From NCBI GenBank assembly GCA_937976685.1, contig CALJWR010000025.1, positions 1 to 32,541 of the forward strand: a stretch of 32,541 nucleotides of DNA. Direction: 5' to 3'. Shown here in pieces: positions 1-10,249 of the stretch (positions are counted from its first letter, which is position 1; each line of letters begins with the position of its first letter). The notes under the pieces were generated by a model. It saw only the letters and a program-made list of their open reading frames with translations, was not told where the DNA came from and did no database searches. Source of the DNA: an uncultured Verrucomicrobiae bacterium (GTDB lineage Bacteria; Verrucomicrobiota; Verrucomicrobiia; Limisphaerales; J093). Position numbers and translations under genes: made by a program.

Positions 1-1
1 G

Positions 2-1651
2 CAGCGGCAACAGCTTGCGGCCAATGTGAGGTACTCCGTGGCAAGCAACGCGGTACAGGGGGTGGGCGAACTGCTCGGCCAGCCAATCACGCTCGACCCG
101 CGCGCCTTTCATCGGCACCACAATCAATGGCCCTATCGGCCCCTCACCCTCCTGGAAAACCTGACCCCAGCCCAGGTCGCCCGCTTCCTTGAACGCGGTC
201 CCGGCGCGCCGGGAGTGGACCTGGACGTTCTACCCGTTCGTTACTATCCGCATGGAGAGATTGCCGCTCACGTGCTCGGTTATCTCGTGCGGGACGATCA
301 GGCGCGCGGTGACGAGGAGGCGTCCTTCAGTTACAGCCTGCCCAGCTACAACGGCGCGATCGGCCTCGAATACGCGTTTGACGACGACCTCGTGGGCGCC
401 GCCGGCACCAAATCCATCGTGGTCAACAGCCTCTCGTACCGCGAAACCGAGTCCGTCTGGCAGACGCCCGAGCCCGGGCGGAACCTGGTTCTGACACTGG
501 ATCTCGACCTGCAGCGCGCCGCCTACCATGCGCTGCGCACCGTGGCGGCCGACGTTCGTGGCGCGGTCGTGGTGATGGACGTTCATAACGGCGACGTGGT
601 CGCGCTGGTGTCCGCGCCGGCGTTCAATCCCAACGAGTTTGTGACCGGCATCCCCGAGGCGCGCTGGGAACAGCTCAACCACCCCCTTTACCGGGTGATG
701 CTCAACCGTGCCACGCAAGGGGCCTACCATCCCGGCTCGGTGTTCAAGATCATCACGGCCTTGGCGTGCTTTGACTCCGGTTTCGATCCGAACGCCCTGT
801 TCCGCGTGGCGCCCGATCCGGCCCGACCGGGTCGCGGCGCCTTCTTCCTCGGCCGGCGCAAGATCGAGGACACCGTGCCGCCCGGCGACTACGATTTCAT
901 TCGCGCCTTCAAGCGGTCGAGCAACAGCTACTTCATCCACTACGGCCTGCGGGCAGGTCGGGAGCGGGTGTTGAACATCGGCAAGCGATTCTTCCTGGGG
1001 GAGCGCATCGGCCTCGGCACGCGTCAGGAAGTGCGCGGCTATTTCCCGACCCCGGACGAAGTGCTGGGCGTCTGGTCGGACGGCAACCTCGCCAACGTCT
1101 GCATCGGTCAGGAAATCACCACCACCCCGTTGCAGATGGCGGTGGTCACCGCGGCCATCGCCAACGGGGGGAAAGTGCTCCGACCGCGCCTGGTGCTGCG
1201 TGTGGAGCCGGCCGAACCCACCGTCAACGAACCTGCCCGCCGCGAGTTCCCCCCCACGGTGCGGGGCGACATCGGCTTCCCCGATTCGACGCTGGCGCTG
1301 ATCCGGGAGGCGATGGTGGCGGACACCGAACTGCCGGAGGGCACCGGTTTTCGCGCGTTCCAGCAGGTCAACGCCAACGGGCGAATCGTGCCGCGCCTCC
1401 CGGGCTTCCGCGTCGGTGGCAAGACGGGCACGGCCGAAATCAAGGAAGGTGGGCGGGTGGTGGACAAGGTGACCTGGTTCGTCGCGTTCGGCCCCTACGA
1501 GACGCCGCGTTACGCAGTGGTAGTGATGGTCGAGAGCGGCGGCTCGGGCGGCGGGACGTGCGCGCCAGTCGCCCGCGAGGTCTTTCAAGCCATCGCTGCG
1601 CGGATGCCCGGTCTGAAACCAGCGGAGGCGAACTTGGCGCGGGCAGACTGA
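2..1651 (+). CDS. mrdA: Penicillin-binding protein 2 (peptidoglycan DD-transpeptidase), 5'-truncated by window edge
   Basis: This is the class B transpeptidase of the elongasome, which cross-links new peptidoglycan on the periplasmic face of the inner membrane, normally with RodA. The frame is open to base 2, so the true start and the N-terminal membrane anchor lie upstream; the GTG at 26 is probably internal. The visible part opens inside the pedestal/dimerisation region (around LTLLENLTPAQVARFLER). The three catalytic motifs of the penicillin-binding fold are all present: SVFK at 737-748 (nucleophile Ser), SSN at 917-925, and KTG at 1421-1429. About 550 codons are visible against a usual 600-650, which fits loss of only the N-terminus. 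The stop is 2 bases before the rodA ATG, so the two are almost certainly co-transcribed. A divisome PBP3 is the alternative, but the rodA neighbour favours PBP2. Confidence 0.93.
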   Translation, partial: QRQQLAANVRYSVASNAVQGVGELLGQPITLDPRAFHRHHNQWPYRPLTLLENLTPAQVARFLERGPGAPGVDLDVLPVRYYPHGEIAAHVLGYLVRDDQARGDEEASFSYSLPSYNGAIGLEYAFDDDLVGAAGTKSIVVNSLSYRETESVWQTPEPGRNLVLTLDLDLQRAAYHALRTVAADVRGAVVVMDVHNGDVVALVSAPAFNPNEFVTGIPEARWEQLNHPLYRVMLNRATQGAYHPGSVFKIITALACFDSGFDPNALFRVAPDPARPGRGAFFLGRRKIEDTVPPGDYDFIRAFKRSSNSYFIHYGLRAGRERVLNIGKRFFLGERIGLGTRQEVRGYFPTPDEVLGVWSDGNLANVCIGQEITTTPLQMAVVTAAIANGGKVLRPRLVLRVEPAEPTVNEPARREFPPTVRGDIGFPDSTLALIREAMVADTELPEGTGFRAFQQVNANGRIVPRLPGFRVGGKTGTAEIKEGGRVVDKVTWFVAFGPYETPRYAVVVMVESGGSGGGTCAPVAREVFQAIAARMPGLKPAEANLARAD

Positions 1652-1653
1652 AA

Positions 1654-2862
1654 ATGATTACTGTCGCCCATAAACCCGAGCGCGGCCCGCTGGAATGGCC
1701 GCTGATTGTGGCCGTGCTGGGGTTGATGGTCATGGGATTCATTTTCATCGCCAGCGCCACTTTGGCGAAGGATTACGCTGCCGTGCTGCCCTGGCATCGG
1801 CAGGACCATTTCAAGCAACTTATCTGGTACGCGGGCGGTGCGGCGCTGGCGGCGATTGCCTGCCTGACCAGCTATCGGCGCATCGCCCGCTGGGCGGTTA
1901 TTGGCTACTGGCTTTGCGTCCTGCTCCTGGTCGCGGTGTTGATTCCGGGCATCGGCAGCACGCAGGGGTGGGGCGCGATGCGGTGGATTGATCTGGGACC
2001 GTTCCAGTTCCAACCGTCGGAACTCGCCAAGCTGGCGTTCATCCTCACGCTGGCCAATTTCCTGAGCCGCCCGGAGCCCGAGCTGCGGGATTGGCGTCCG
2101 TTTCTCCAGGCCATCGGGCTGGCCGTGTTGCCGTTTGTCCTGATCCTGAAAGAGCCGGATCTCGGCTCGGCGCTGGTTTTCCTGCCGGTCGGCCTGGTGA
2201 TGATGTTCGTGGCGGGGGTTCCCTGGCGGCGCCTGGTCTTCTTCGTGGGCGCGGTGGGGCTGGTGGTGGTGGCGCTGCTGGTGGACATCCTGTTCGCACC
2301 GCCGAGCTGGCAGATCAAACTGGAGCCGTATCAGCGAAAACGGCTGCTGGTGTACTTTGGCGTGGATTTCGCAGGACCCAAGGCCACCGACGCCGAGCGG
2401 CAGCGCGCGCAGCGGGAGTACCGCGACGCCTCGCACAATGTTCAACAGGCACTCATCTCGGTCGGCTCCGGCGGGCTGACCGGCAAGGGCTGGCGCCAGG
2501 GCACCCAGAACGCCCTCGGTTATCTGCCGCGTGCGGTGGCCCACAACGATTTCATTTTTTCCGTGATCGCCGAAGAGAGCGGCTTTGTGGGCAGCCTCAC
2601 CGTGATTGCCCTCTACACCGTGCTGCTCTTCAGCGGTCTGCGGATCGCCAGTCAGGCGCGCGACCGCCTGGGCAGACTGCTGGCCATCGGCATTGTGGCC
2701 CTGCTGTTCTGCCACGTCTTCGTGAACATCGGAATGAACATCCGCTTGATGCCCGTGACGGGCATACCCCTGCCGCTGCTCAGCTACGGCGGAACCTCAG
2801 TGTTATGCTCCCTCGTCGCCATGGGCTTGTTGCTCAACGTCCAACTCTACCGCCAATCCTGA
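1654..2862 (+). CDS. rodA: RodA, SEDS-family peptidoglycan glycosyltransferase
   Basis: This integral membrane enzyme polymerises lipid II into glycan strands during cell elongation, partnered by PBP2. The protein has 402 residues, a normal length for the family, with about ten hydrophobic segments. SEDS signatures are present: RWIDLGPFQFQPSELAK, then KEPDLGSALVFLP, then GLTGKGW..GTQ followed by HNDFIFSVIAEESGF (His near residue 297), and the C-terminal MPVTGIPLPLLSYGGTS. The ATG at 1654 was chosen because it gives a short cytoplasmic N-terminus before the first membrane segment. The open frame runs back to 1558, but that part overlaps mrdA and lacks SEDS features. No clear Shine-Dalgarno is seen, and translation is probably coupled to mrdA, which ends 2 bases upstream. 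FtsW is the alternative, but adjacency to PBP2 supports RodA. Confidence 0.95.
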   Translation: MITVAHKPERGPLEWPLIVAVLGLMVMGFIFIASATLAKDYAAVLPWHRQDHFKQLIWYAGGAALAAIACLTSYRRIARWAVIGYWLCVLLLVAVLIPGIGSTQGWGAMRWIDLGPFQFQPSELAKLAFILTLANFLSRPEPELRDWRPFLQAIGLAVLPFVLILKEPDLGSALVFLPVGLVMMFVAGVPWRRLVFFVGAVGLVVVALLVDILFAPPSWQIKLEPYQRKRLLVYFGVDFAGPKATDAERQRAQREYRDASHNVQQALISVGSGGLTGKGWRQGTQNALGYLPRAVAHNDFIFSVIAEESGFVGSLTVIALYTVLLFSGLRIASQARDRLGRLLAIGIVALLFCHVFVNIGMNIRLMPVTGIPLPLLSYGGTSVLCSLVAMGLLLNVQLYRQS

Positions 2863-2868
2863 TCCACC

Positions 2869-4848
<1,980 letters not shown>

Positions 4849-4889
4849 GGGTGACGGGGCGGCCCGGAGCACCGCGTTACCTCCACCCA

Positions 4890-4908
4890 GGCGCACAACC
4901 GTGGCGCC
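4890..4908. terminator. Possible hairpin between convergent rng and aminopeptidase genes
   Basis: The 85-base gap between two converging genes contains an imperfect hairpin: arms 4890-4896 and 4901-4908, one bulged G, loop AACC. No T-tract follows on either strand, so intrinsic termination is uncertain. Confidence 0.25.
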
Positions 4909-4933
4909 GGCCCCGCTCACGGGCCCTGGCGGG

Positions 4934-7597
4934 CTACTTCTTCTTTTTCTTCGCTTCGGCTTCTTTCGCCGGCGGGGGCGGGACGGATTGAATTGCCTCG
5001 AACTTCTTCTTGAGTTCGTCCACGTCGGCTTTAAGCGCCCGGTTTTCCTTCTGGAGGCCGAGCACCTCGTTTCGCAGATCGCGCAGGTCGTCCGCGGGGC
5101 GCCTGGCCGCGCGGAGCGCGCCGACCGCCGCTTCCGCCGCCCGGCGTTCCGGCGACTCCCGACCCGCCCGGGCGAAGGGCTCGAGTTTTCCAATCGCCCG
5201 GGTATCGCCCAACGTACCCAGCGCGGCAATGGCGGCCTGCCGAACGGAACGCTTGGGATGATCCAGTTTGTCAGCGAGAAAGTCCCTGACCTTGTCTTTG
5301 CGTTCTTCATTTCGGGCCAACCACGCCAGAGCGCCGAGGCCACTCGTGAAGCCGCCGGTGGTAAAGGCCGCTTCGCGATTCCGGAGCGTTTCCAGCAGCG
5401 GCGCGATGAACACCGGATCATCCTGGCTCCGCATGGCGTCGATTGCCGCACCCGCGACCTCATTTCGAAACGAGTCGGTCGCCAACAGGCGCAACAGCAG
5501 GGCACGAGACTCTTTTGAAGCATAGGCGCCGAGTGTCCGGATGGCCACCGTTTGCACGTCAGGATTCCGCTCCTGCTCCGCTGCCGCCCGCGCCGCCTGA
5601 AGAACGGACTCCCGGTAGAACCCGCCGAGGTCGGTCTGCACCTGTCGGCGGACACGGGCATCTGACTGGGCGGTGGAGGCGAGCAGGGCTTCGAGTGCTT
5701 CATCCGTTCCAGCGGCGCGCAGGGCTTTCGCGGCCTCGAGGCGCACCCCGTAAAATGCATCTTCGTTCAACCGTTTCTTGAGGCGGGCAACCGTTTCCCT
5801 GTCTGAGCGACCCGAGAGGGTGTTCACCGCCAGCAACCGGCCGAACGCATCCGCCGGATCTTCGAGTTGCGCGACCAGCAGGTCGTTGGGCAGTTGTACC
5901 CGCAGCTTCGCGAGCACGGTGAAGTCCGGGTCCACCCGCACCTGCGTCGGCGCGGCCGGGAGAGCAACGTGGAAGTCTTCCGCCCGGTCCGTGATGTCCA
6001 AGATGCGTTCCACCACCCCGGCGGGCGTGACGAAACGAACGGGGAGCGGGAACTTGAAGAGCAGCACCTTGTCGCTGACCGCCTGCGTCTGCTTTACGGA
6101 GAGGCGCGCCAGCTTCGTCTGTTCGTTCCAGGCATAGCCCACTTCCAGTTCCGGGTGGCCGGCGTGATAGACCCATTGGTCGAAGAACTGGTCGAAGGAA
6201 CGGCCGGAAAGTTCCTCGATGACGGAATTCAAATCCTCCGTCACCGCGACGTCATGGGCGTGACGCTCCAGCCACGTCTTCACGCACCGGCGGAAGAGGT
6301 CCTCGCCCAATTGCGATCGCAGCATGTGCAGCACCCACGCGCCTTTGGGATAGGCACGGAAACTGAACTGCTCGTCCGGACTTCGGAAACCACGCCAGAC
6401 GATGGGAGTCGTGTCATTCTGGACGGCCAGCACGGTTTGCGCGTCGCGCCAAAGGTTGTAAAGAAAGGCGTCGCGGCCGTTCTTGTGCCCGTCAAAAAGC
6501 GCCTCGTAGTAGGTGGCGAATCCCTCGTTGAGCCAGAGATGGCTCCAGTCTTTGCAAGTCACCAGATCGCCGAACCACTGGTGCGCCAGTTCGTGCGCGA
6601 CGAGCCCCTGGCTGGACCGGACGTTCTCCGTTTCCGGCGGAAACAACGTTCCCATCGTCAGAATCGTGAGGGACGTGTTCTCCATGCCGCCAGCCACAAA
6701 GTCATGCACGCACACCTGGGCGTAGCGGGCCCAGGGGAAGGGCACGCCGATCTCGCGCTCGAAGAACGCCATCATCTCCCGCGTGTCGGCAAAAGAACTG
6801 GCCGCCCACTGAAACTCGGAGGGCGGCGTGTGAAAGGTGAGCGCCAGTTCGCCGTGCCGGTCTTCCAGCGTTTGAAAATAGCCGGCAACAATCGCAATCA
6901 GGTAGTTCACGTGCGGTTTGTCCTGCAGCCAGCGAAAGGCTACGAGACCGGTCGTCGGGTCTCTTTCTTGCGAGAGCAGCGTTCCGTTGGAGAGGACCGT
7001 CATGCCCTCCGGTACGCGACAGATGGTTTCCGAGGTGAACTTCTCGTTCGGCGCGTCAAAACAGGGAAACCAGTGACGGTGGGAGATGGGTTCACCCTGC
7101 GTGAAAAGGTGCGTGTCGCCGGCGGGATAGCCCATCTCCGGCGTCCGGAAGTAGAGCCCTTGGGTTGGTTCGGCGGTGTAGGTGACGGTCACACTGGTCT
7201 CCGCGTTTGGGGGAAGGTCCTCTTCAAACGTGACGATCACGTGGCGGTCGGTGTTCTGCCACGCGCGCACGGGAGCGGTGGCCTCGACCCGGGTGATCCG
7301 CAAGTCCACCGCGTCGAGTTTCAACTCGCGCAGCGGCTTCGCGATGGGCGCGAAGCGAAGCGTGGTTTGCGCGGCGATTGTTCGCGCCGCGAAATCCGGG
7401 GTTAGGTCAATCAAGACATGCTGGATGTCCACCAGCCGGTCCGGCGCATACTGGCGCGCGGCGGCGGTGTCCGGACCGGCGAGGAACCGGGCGGCGTGCG
7501 AGCACTCATAGTCATGAGCCTGGGCCGACGGCACGCCAACGGCGAGAATGACCGCAAATAGGAATCGCTTCAGGGAGGCGGTGAGGTTTTCGCTCAT
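4934..7597 (-). CDS. Secreted M1-family zinc aminopeptidase with C-terminal HEAT repeats
   Basis: This is predicted to remove N-terminal residues from peptides outside the cytoplasm. The start ATG at 7597 was chosen because it directly precedes a signal peptide (SLKRFLFAVILAVGVPSAQA); an upstream ATG at 7630 would add a non-signal leader. Of 887 residues, the N-terminal beta domain spans about 25-220. The substrate-recognition motif GGMEN is at 303-307. The zinc site is HELAH at 335-339 with the third ligand Glu358 in WLNEGF. After the catalytic domain, the usual ERAP1-like C-terminal domain is replaced by HEAT-like alpha-helical repeats (about 560-810). A predicted coiled coil (LRDLRNEVLGLQKENRALK region) and a lysine tail follow. 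The gene is convergent with rng and divergent from the DUF5069 gene. The family assignment is firm; the substrate is unknown. Confidence 0.92.
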   Translation of the reverse strand: MSENLTASLKRFLFAVILAVGVPSAQAHDYECSHAARFLAGPDTAAARQYAPDRLVDIQHVLIDLTPDFAARTIAAQTTLRFAPIAKPLRELKLDAVDLRITRVEATAPVRAWQNTDRHVIVTFEEDLPPNAETSVTVTYTAEPTQGLYFRTPEMGYPAGDTHLFTQGEPISHRHWFPCFDAPNEKFTSETICRVPEGMTVLSNGTLLSQERDPTTGLVAFRWLQDKPHVNYLIAIVAGYFQTLEDRHGELALTFHTPPSEFQWAASSFADTREMMAFFEREIGVPFPWARYAQVCVHDFVAGGMENTSLTILTMGTLFPPETENVRSSQGLVAHELAHQWFGDLVTCKDWSHLWLNEGFATYYEALFDGHKNGRDAFLYNLWRDAQTVLAVQNDTTPIVWRGFRSPDEQFSFRAYPKGAWVLHMLRSQLGEDLFRRCVKTWLERHAHDVAVTEDLNSVIEELSGRSFDQFFDQWVYHAGHPELEVGYAWNEQTKLARLSVKQTQAVSDKVLLFKFPLPVRFVTPAGVVERILDITDRAEDFHVALPAAPTQVRVDPDFTVLAKLRVQLPNDLLVAQLEDPADAFGRLLAVNTLSGRSDRETVARLKKRLNEDAFYGVRLEAAKALRAAGTDEALEALLASTAQSDARVRRQVQTDLGGFYRESVLQAARAAAEQERNPDVQTVAIRTLGAYASKESRALLLRLLATDSFRNEVAGAAIDAMRSQDDPVFIAPLLETLRNREAAFTTGGFTSGLGALAWLARNEERKDKVRDFLADKLDHPKRSVRQAAIAALGTLGDTRAIGKLEPFARAGRESPERRAAEAAVGALRAARRPADDLRDLRNEVLGLQKENRALKADVDELKKKFEAIQSVPPPPAKEAEAKKKKK

Positions 7598-7711
7598 GTC
7601 TTCAATCGCGTTGTCCGGTGGCGTTGGCACACGGTCTGCCGCAAAGCGCGGACGCGCCGTCTCTACCGGACCGCTGGCGGAAACGGAAGCACGCTCTTTG
7701 CGCGGCGCGGT

Positions 7712-7739
7712 TTGACACCCGACGGCGGGCGCGAATACT
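7712..7739 (+). promoter_or_regulatory. Candidate promoter for the DUF5069 gene, nearly touching the start codon
   Basis: A perfect -35 TTGACA (7712-7717) is separated by 16 bases from AATACT (7734-7739), which matches 4 of 6 -10 consensus positions. Only 7 bases separate it from the GTG at 7747. Transcription would begin at or beside the start codon, predicting a leaderless mRNA. Confidence 0.5.
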
Positions 7740-7746
7740 GGCCCGC

Positions 7747-8172
7747 GTGAGCGACATCATTTATCCCCGCAGCCCGCGCGAAACGATGTGTGGCTGGATG
7801 CATCTGCCCCGGTACGTGGACAAGATCCGCCTGCACCTCTCGGGCAAGCTGGCCCCGGACTACCAACCCAACCTTGGCAAAGGCTTCGACGGCTCCTGGC
7901 TAAAGGCCGCCGGCGTGACCCACGAGCAGATGGTCGAGGTGGTCAAGCGTTCGATCACCGATGGCGAGGTGTGCGACTGGGTGCGGAAAAATGTCCGCCG
8001 GTCCGACGCCGAGAAGGCGGCCCACGCGCAGAACATGCTGGCCTACCCCGCGCCCGACGACGCCACGGGGCAGCAGCGGCTGCTTCAGCGCAAAGCGGAG
8101 GCCGGGCTCAGTCACCGCGACGACATTCGCACCTTTGTGGACTTCATTGACGCTGACGAGAAGCGCCTCTGA
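7747..8172 (+). CDS. DUF5069 domain protein
   Basis: This 141-residue cytoplasmic protein has no known function. The sequence matches my recollection of the DUF5069 family: an opening YPRSPRET..GWMHLPRYVDKIRLH, a central DGSWLKAAGV, and a C-terminal helical region rich in charged residues (RDDIRTFVDFIDADE). There is no signal peptide or membrane segment. The GTG at 7747 was chosen over the upstream frame opening at 7618 because family proteins begin just before YPRSP and because a promoter-like pair ends 7 bases before it. No Shine-Dalgarno is seen. The gene stands alone: divergent from the aminopeptidase upstream and convergent with the methyltransferase downstream. Confidence 0.85.
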   Translation: MSDIIYPRSPRETMCGWMHLPRYVDKIRLHLSGKLAPDYQPNLGKGFDGSWLKAAGVTHEQMVEVVKRSITDGEVCDWVRKNVRRSDAEKAAHAQNMLAYPAPDDATGQQRLLQRKAEAGLSHRDDIRTFVDFIDADEKRL

Positions 8173-8293
8173 GGCCGCGCCCGTTCGCGTCCCCTCCCGG
8201 CCCGTTTGCCCCGGACACATCGCCCGGCTCTGGCAGACCGGAGGGCAGCCACGGTCGGTCACCCGACGATTCCGTCCCTGCCGGGCGCAGGGC

Positions 8294-9643
8294 TCATTTC
8301 ACTCGCGCCCAGAGCACCTTGAGGTAGCGGCCGTCCGGCGCGTTGGACATGACCGGATGGTCCGGACCTGGGCCGGTTCGATCAAGGATCTGCAGCGGCC
8401 GCGCGGCGCGATGGGCAGACTTGGCAACGATCCGCTCGAAATCCTCCGCCGAGAGCAGCCCGGAGCACGAGCACGTGACAAAAAAACCACCGGGGCGAAC
8501 CAGCCGGACGGCGAGCTGATTCAGGTCCTCGTACTTGCGCACGCCTTCGTCGGCTTCGTCGCGACTCAGGACCAACTTCGGCGGGTCGAGAACCACCACC
8601 TCCCATTGCGTGCCGTTGCGCTGCATTTGCCGGGCGTAAGAGAAGGCATCGCAGTGGATCCAGCAGACCCGAGCCTGGTTCAAGTTGGCGTTGCGCCGGG
8701 CTTGCGCGATCGCGGTTTCATCAAGGTCCACCCCGGTCACGTCCTCCGCCCCGCCGAGAATCTTGGCGGCCAGGGAAAAACCGCCCGTGTAGCAGCACAA
8801 ATCCAGCACCCTGGCGCCCCGGGTGAACGCGGCGAGCCGGCGACGGTTTTCCCGTTGATCGCAGAAGAATCCGGTCTTGTGTCCCAACTCCAGGTTCACC
8901 TCGTAGCGGATACCGTGCTCGCGAATCTTCACGCTGCGCACGAGATCGTTCGGCAGAGTGGGCTTCAAAATGCCCTCCAGGCGCGCAATGCGGTCTTCGA
9001 CCTCGACCACGGCCTTGCGCGTGCCGAGGCGGGCATGCAAGAGCGGCAACCAACCCGGCAGGCGTTGGGCCATGCCCAGGCTGTGAACCTCGATGCTGAG
9101 CACATCATCGAACCGGTCCACCACGAGACCGCTCAGACTGTCCCCATCCGAATGAATCACCCGAAAGGCGTTCGTGTGGGCCGGCAGATCCAGTGTGGTG
9201 AGGCGGAGGCTCACCGCCGACTCAATCAATGCCGTAAGGTGCTCCTCGCCCACCCGTTCGCGACCGTGGTGAAACATGCGCAGCGGCACCCGGGCGCGGG
9301 GATTGTACAGACCGTTGCCGAACGGCCGGCCCGCTTTGTCATAGACGTTGACCAGACTGCCCGCCCGCGCGTTGCGCGACACCACGCCGATCATCGGCGG
9401 ATAGACGCACGGGTGAAAGCTGTAGTACTTCAACTGGACCCACGGCTCGGGCCGCTGTTCCGGCGGAACGAAGCCTTCGATCGCCTCCGGGACCGCAACT
9501 GCGCTTGAATCGTCGGCCTCGGATGGGCCGGACAGCGAACCCTGATCGGTCGAATTCACGCTGACAACGGGCGGTGCGGGTCGAGAAAACCGTGAGGATG
9601 AAGGGCGGTTGAACTGCCCGCCCCTCGACGCGAGCCGCCTCAT
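8294..9643 (-). CDS. rlmI: RlmI-like class I SAM-dependent 23S rRNA (cytosine-5) methyltransferase
   Basis: This is predicted to methylate C5 of a cytosine in 23S rRNA using S-adenosylmethionine. The protein has 449 residues against about 396 for E. coli RlmI. The first 65 or so residues are a Ser/Pro/Ala-rich, probably disordered extension. A PUA-like domain follows (from about LKYYSFHPCVYPPMIG), then a central EEHL-type region, then the Rossmann domain with motif I VLDLCCYTGGFSLAA, DPPKL as motif IV, and the nucleophile motif CSCSG (Cys391/Cys393). The ATG at 9643 has one of the few clear ribosome binding sites of the window: AGGAG on the minus strand (9650-9654), 6 bases before the start. 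The flavodoxin gene ends 3 bases upstream, so the two are probably co-transcribed. The exact target base is inferred from the family. Confidence 0.88.
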   Translation of the reverse strand: MRRLASRGGQFNRPSSSRFSRPAPPVVSVNSTDQGSLSGPSEADDSSAVAVPEAIEGFVPPEQRPEPWVQLKYYSFHPCVYPPMIGVVSRNARAGSLVNVYDKAGRPFGNGLYNPRARVPLRMFHHGRERVGEEHLTALIESAVSLRLTTLDLPAHTNAFRVIHSDGDSLSGLVVDRFDDVLSIEVHSLGMAQRLPGWLPLLHARLGTRKAVVEVEDRIARLEGILKPTLPNDLVRSVKIREHGIRYEVNLELGHKTGFFCDQRENRRRLAAFTRGARVLDLCCYTGGFSLAAKILGGAEDVTGVDLDETAIAQARRNANLNQARVCWIHCDAFSYARQMQRNGTQWEVVVLDPPKLVLSRDEADEGVRKYEDLNQLAVRLVRPGGFFVTCSCSGLLSAEDFERIVAKSAHRAARPLQILDRTGPGPDHPVMSNAPDGRYLKVLWARVK

Positions 9644-9646
9644 GGG

Positions 9647-10210
9647 TTACTCCTGACCGGGCACGCCCCGCGAGGCCATCTTGTTGGCCGGGTGTTCGGA
9701 CTGCCGACCGTGGATGAATACCGCCGTCCATTCGGCGAGCCGCTGGCCGAGCACCCGACACACGGCCTGGCCGTCCTCGGTGCGCGGTTCGCGCGCGGTT
9801 ACGGCGCCGTAGTGCAACGTGTGCAATTTGGTGGCGTAGTCGGTGACGCCGAACACGAGGAAGCCGAAGTTCATCAGAACGGTGAGGATGGACTGACAGG
9901 CCAGCTCCATGCCGCCACCCCATCCGCCGGCGGAACTGAAGGCGCAGGCGATCTTGCCGTCCAGCTTCATCCAGTGCTCGCCCATGGTCTCGTCCCAGAA
10001 GCGCTTCATCTTCCAGGACAGAACGCCCATGTTGGTGGGGCTGCCGACCGCCAGGCCGTCGCACCAGATCACATCGGCCGGCATGGCCTCGTCCACGGAA
10101 CGCACTCGCACTTCGGTGTCGGCGATGTGGCGGGCGCCCTCTGCGACGAGCTGGGCCATCTTGGCGGTGTTGCCGGATTTGGAGTCGTAGAGAACCAGGA
10201 TGCGATTCAT
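9647..10210 (-). CDS. Flavodoxin-like / NAD(P)H-dependent oxidoreductase
   Basis: This is a cytoplasmic FMN-binding electron carrier or quinone reductase of the flavodoxin/WrbA type, 187 residues. The phosphate-binding loop DSKSGNT (residues 9-15) after the first beta strand is the flavodoxin signature. GSPTNMG (57-63) and a Gly-rich segment SSAGGWGGG near residue 93 form the usual second and third FMN loops. The length is within the range of WrbA (about 198). It lies between the isomerase-like gene (39-base gap) and rlmI (3-base gap) on the same strand. No Shine-Dalgarno is seen before the ATG. Whether it is a true WrbA or a generic flavodoxin is undecided. Confidence 0.87.
   Translation of the reverse strand: MNRILVLYDSKSGNTAKMAQLVAEGARHIADTEVRVRSVDEAMPADVIWCDGLAVGSPTNMGVLSWKMKRFWDETMGEHWMKLDGKIACAFSSAGGWGGGMELACQSILTVLMNFGFLVFGVTDYATKLHTLHYGAVTAREPRTEDGQAVCRVLGQRLAEWTAVFIHGRQSEHPANKMASRGVPGQE
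9650..9654 (-). promoter_or_regulatory. Shine-Dalgarno of rlmI inside the end of the flavodoxin gene
   Basis: AGGAG on the minus strand lies 6 bases before the ATG at 9643 and overlaps the last codons of the upstream gene. It supports the 9643 start and translation from a shared transcript. Confidence 0.7.
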
Positions 10211-10249
10211 GAAATTCGGAGGCGGGAATCGTGGCAGTGGTAGAGGGGT

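Noticed and set aside
5867-7405. 512-codon plus-strand frame
   Set aside because: It is the mirror of the M1 aminopeptidase, whose zinc motif is on the other strand.
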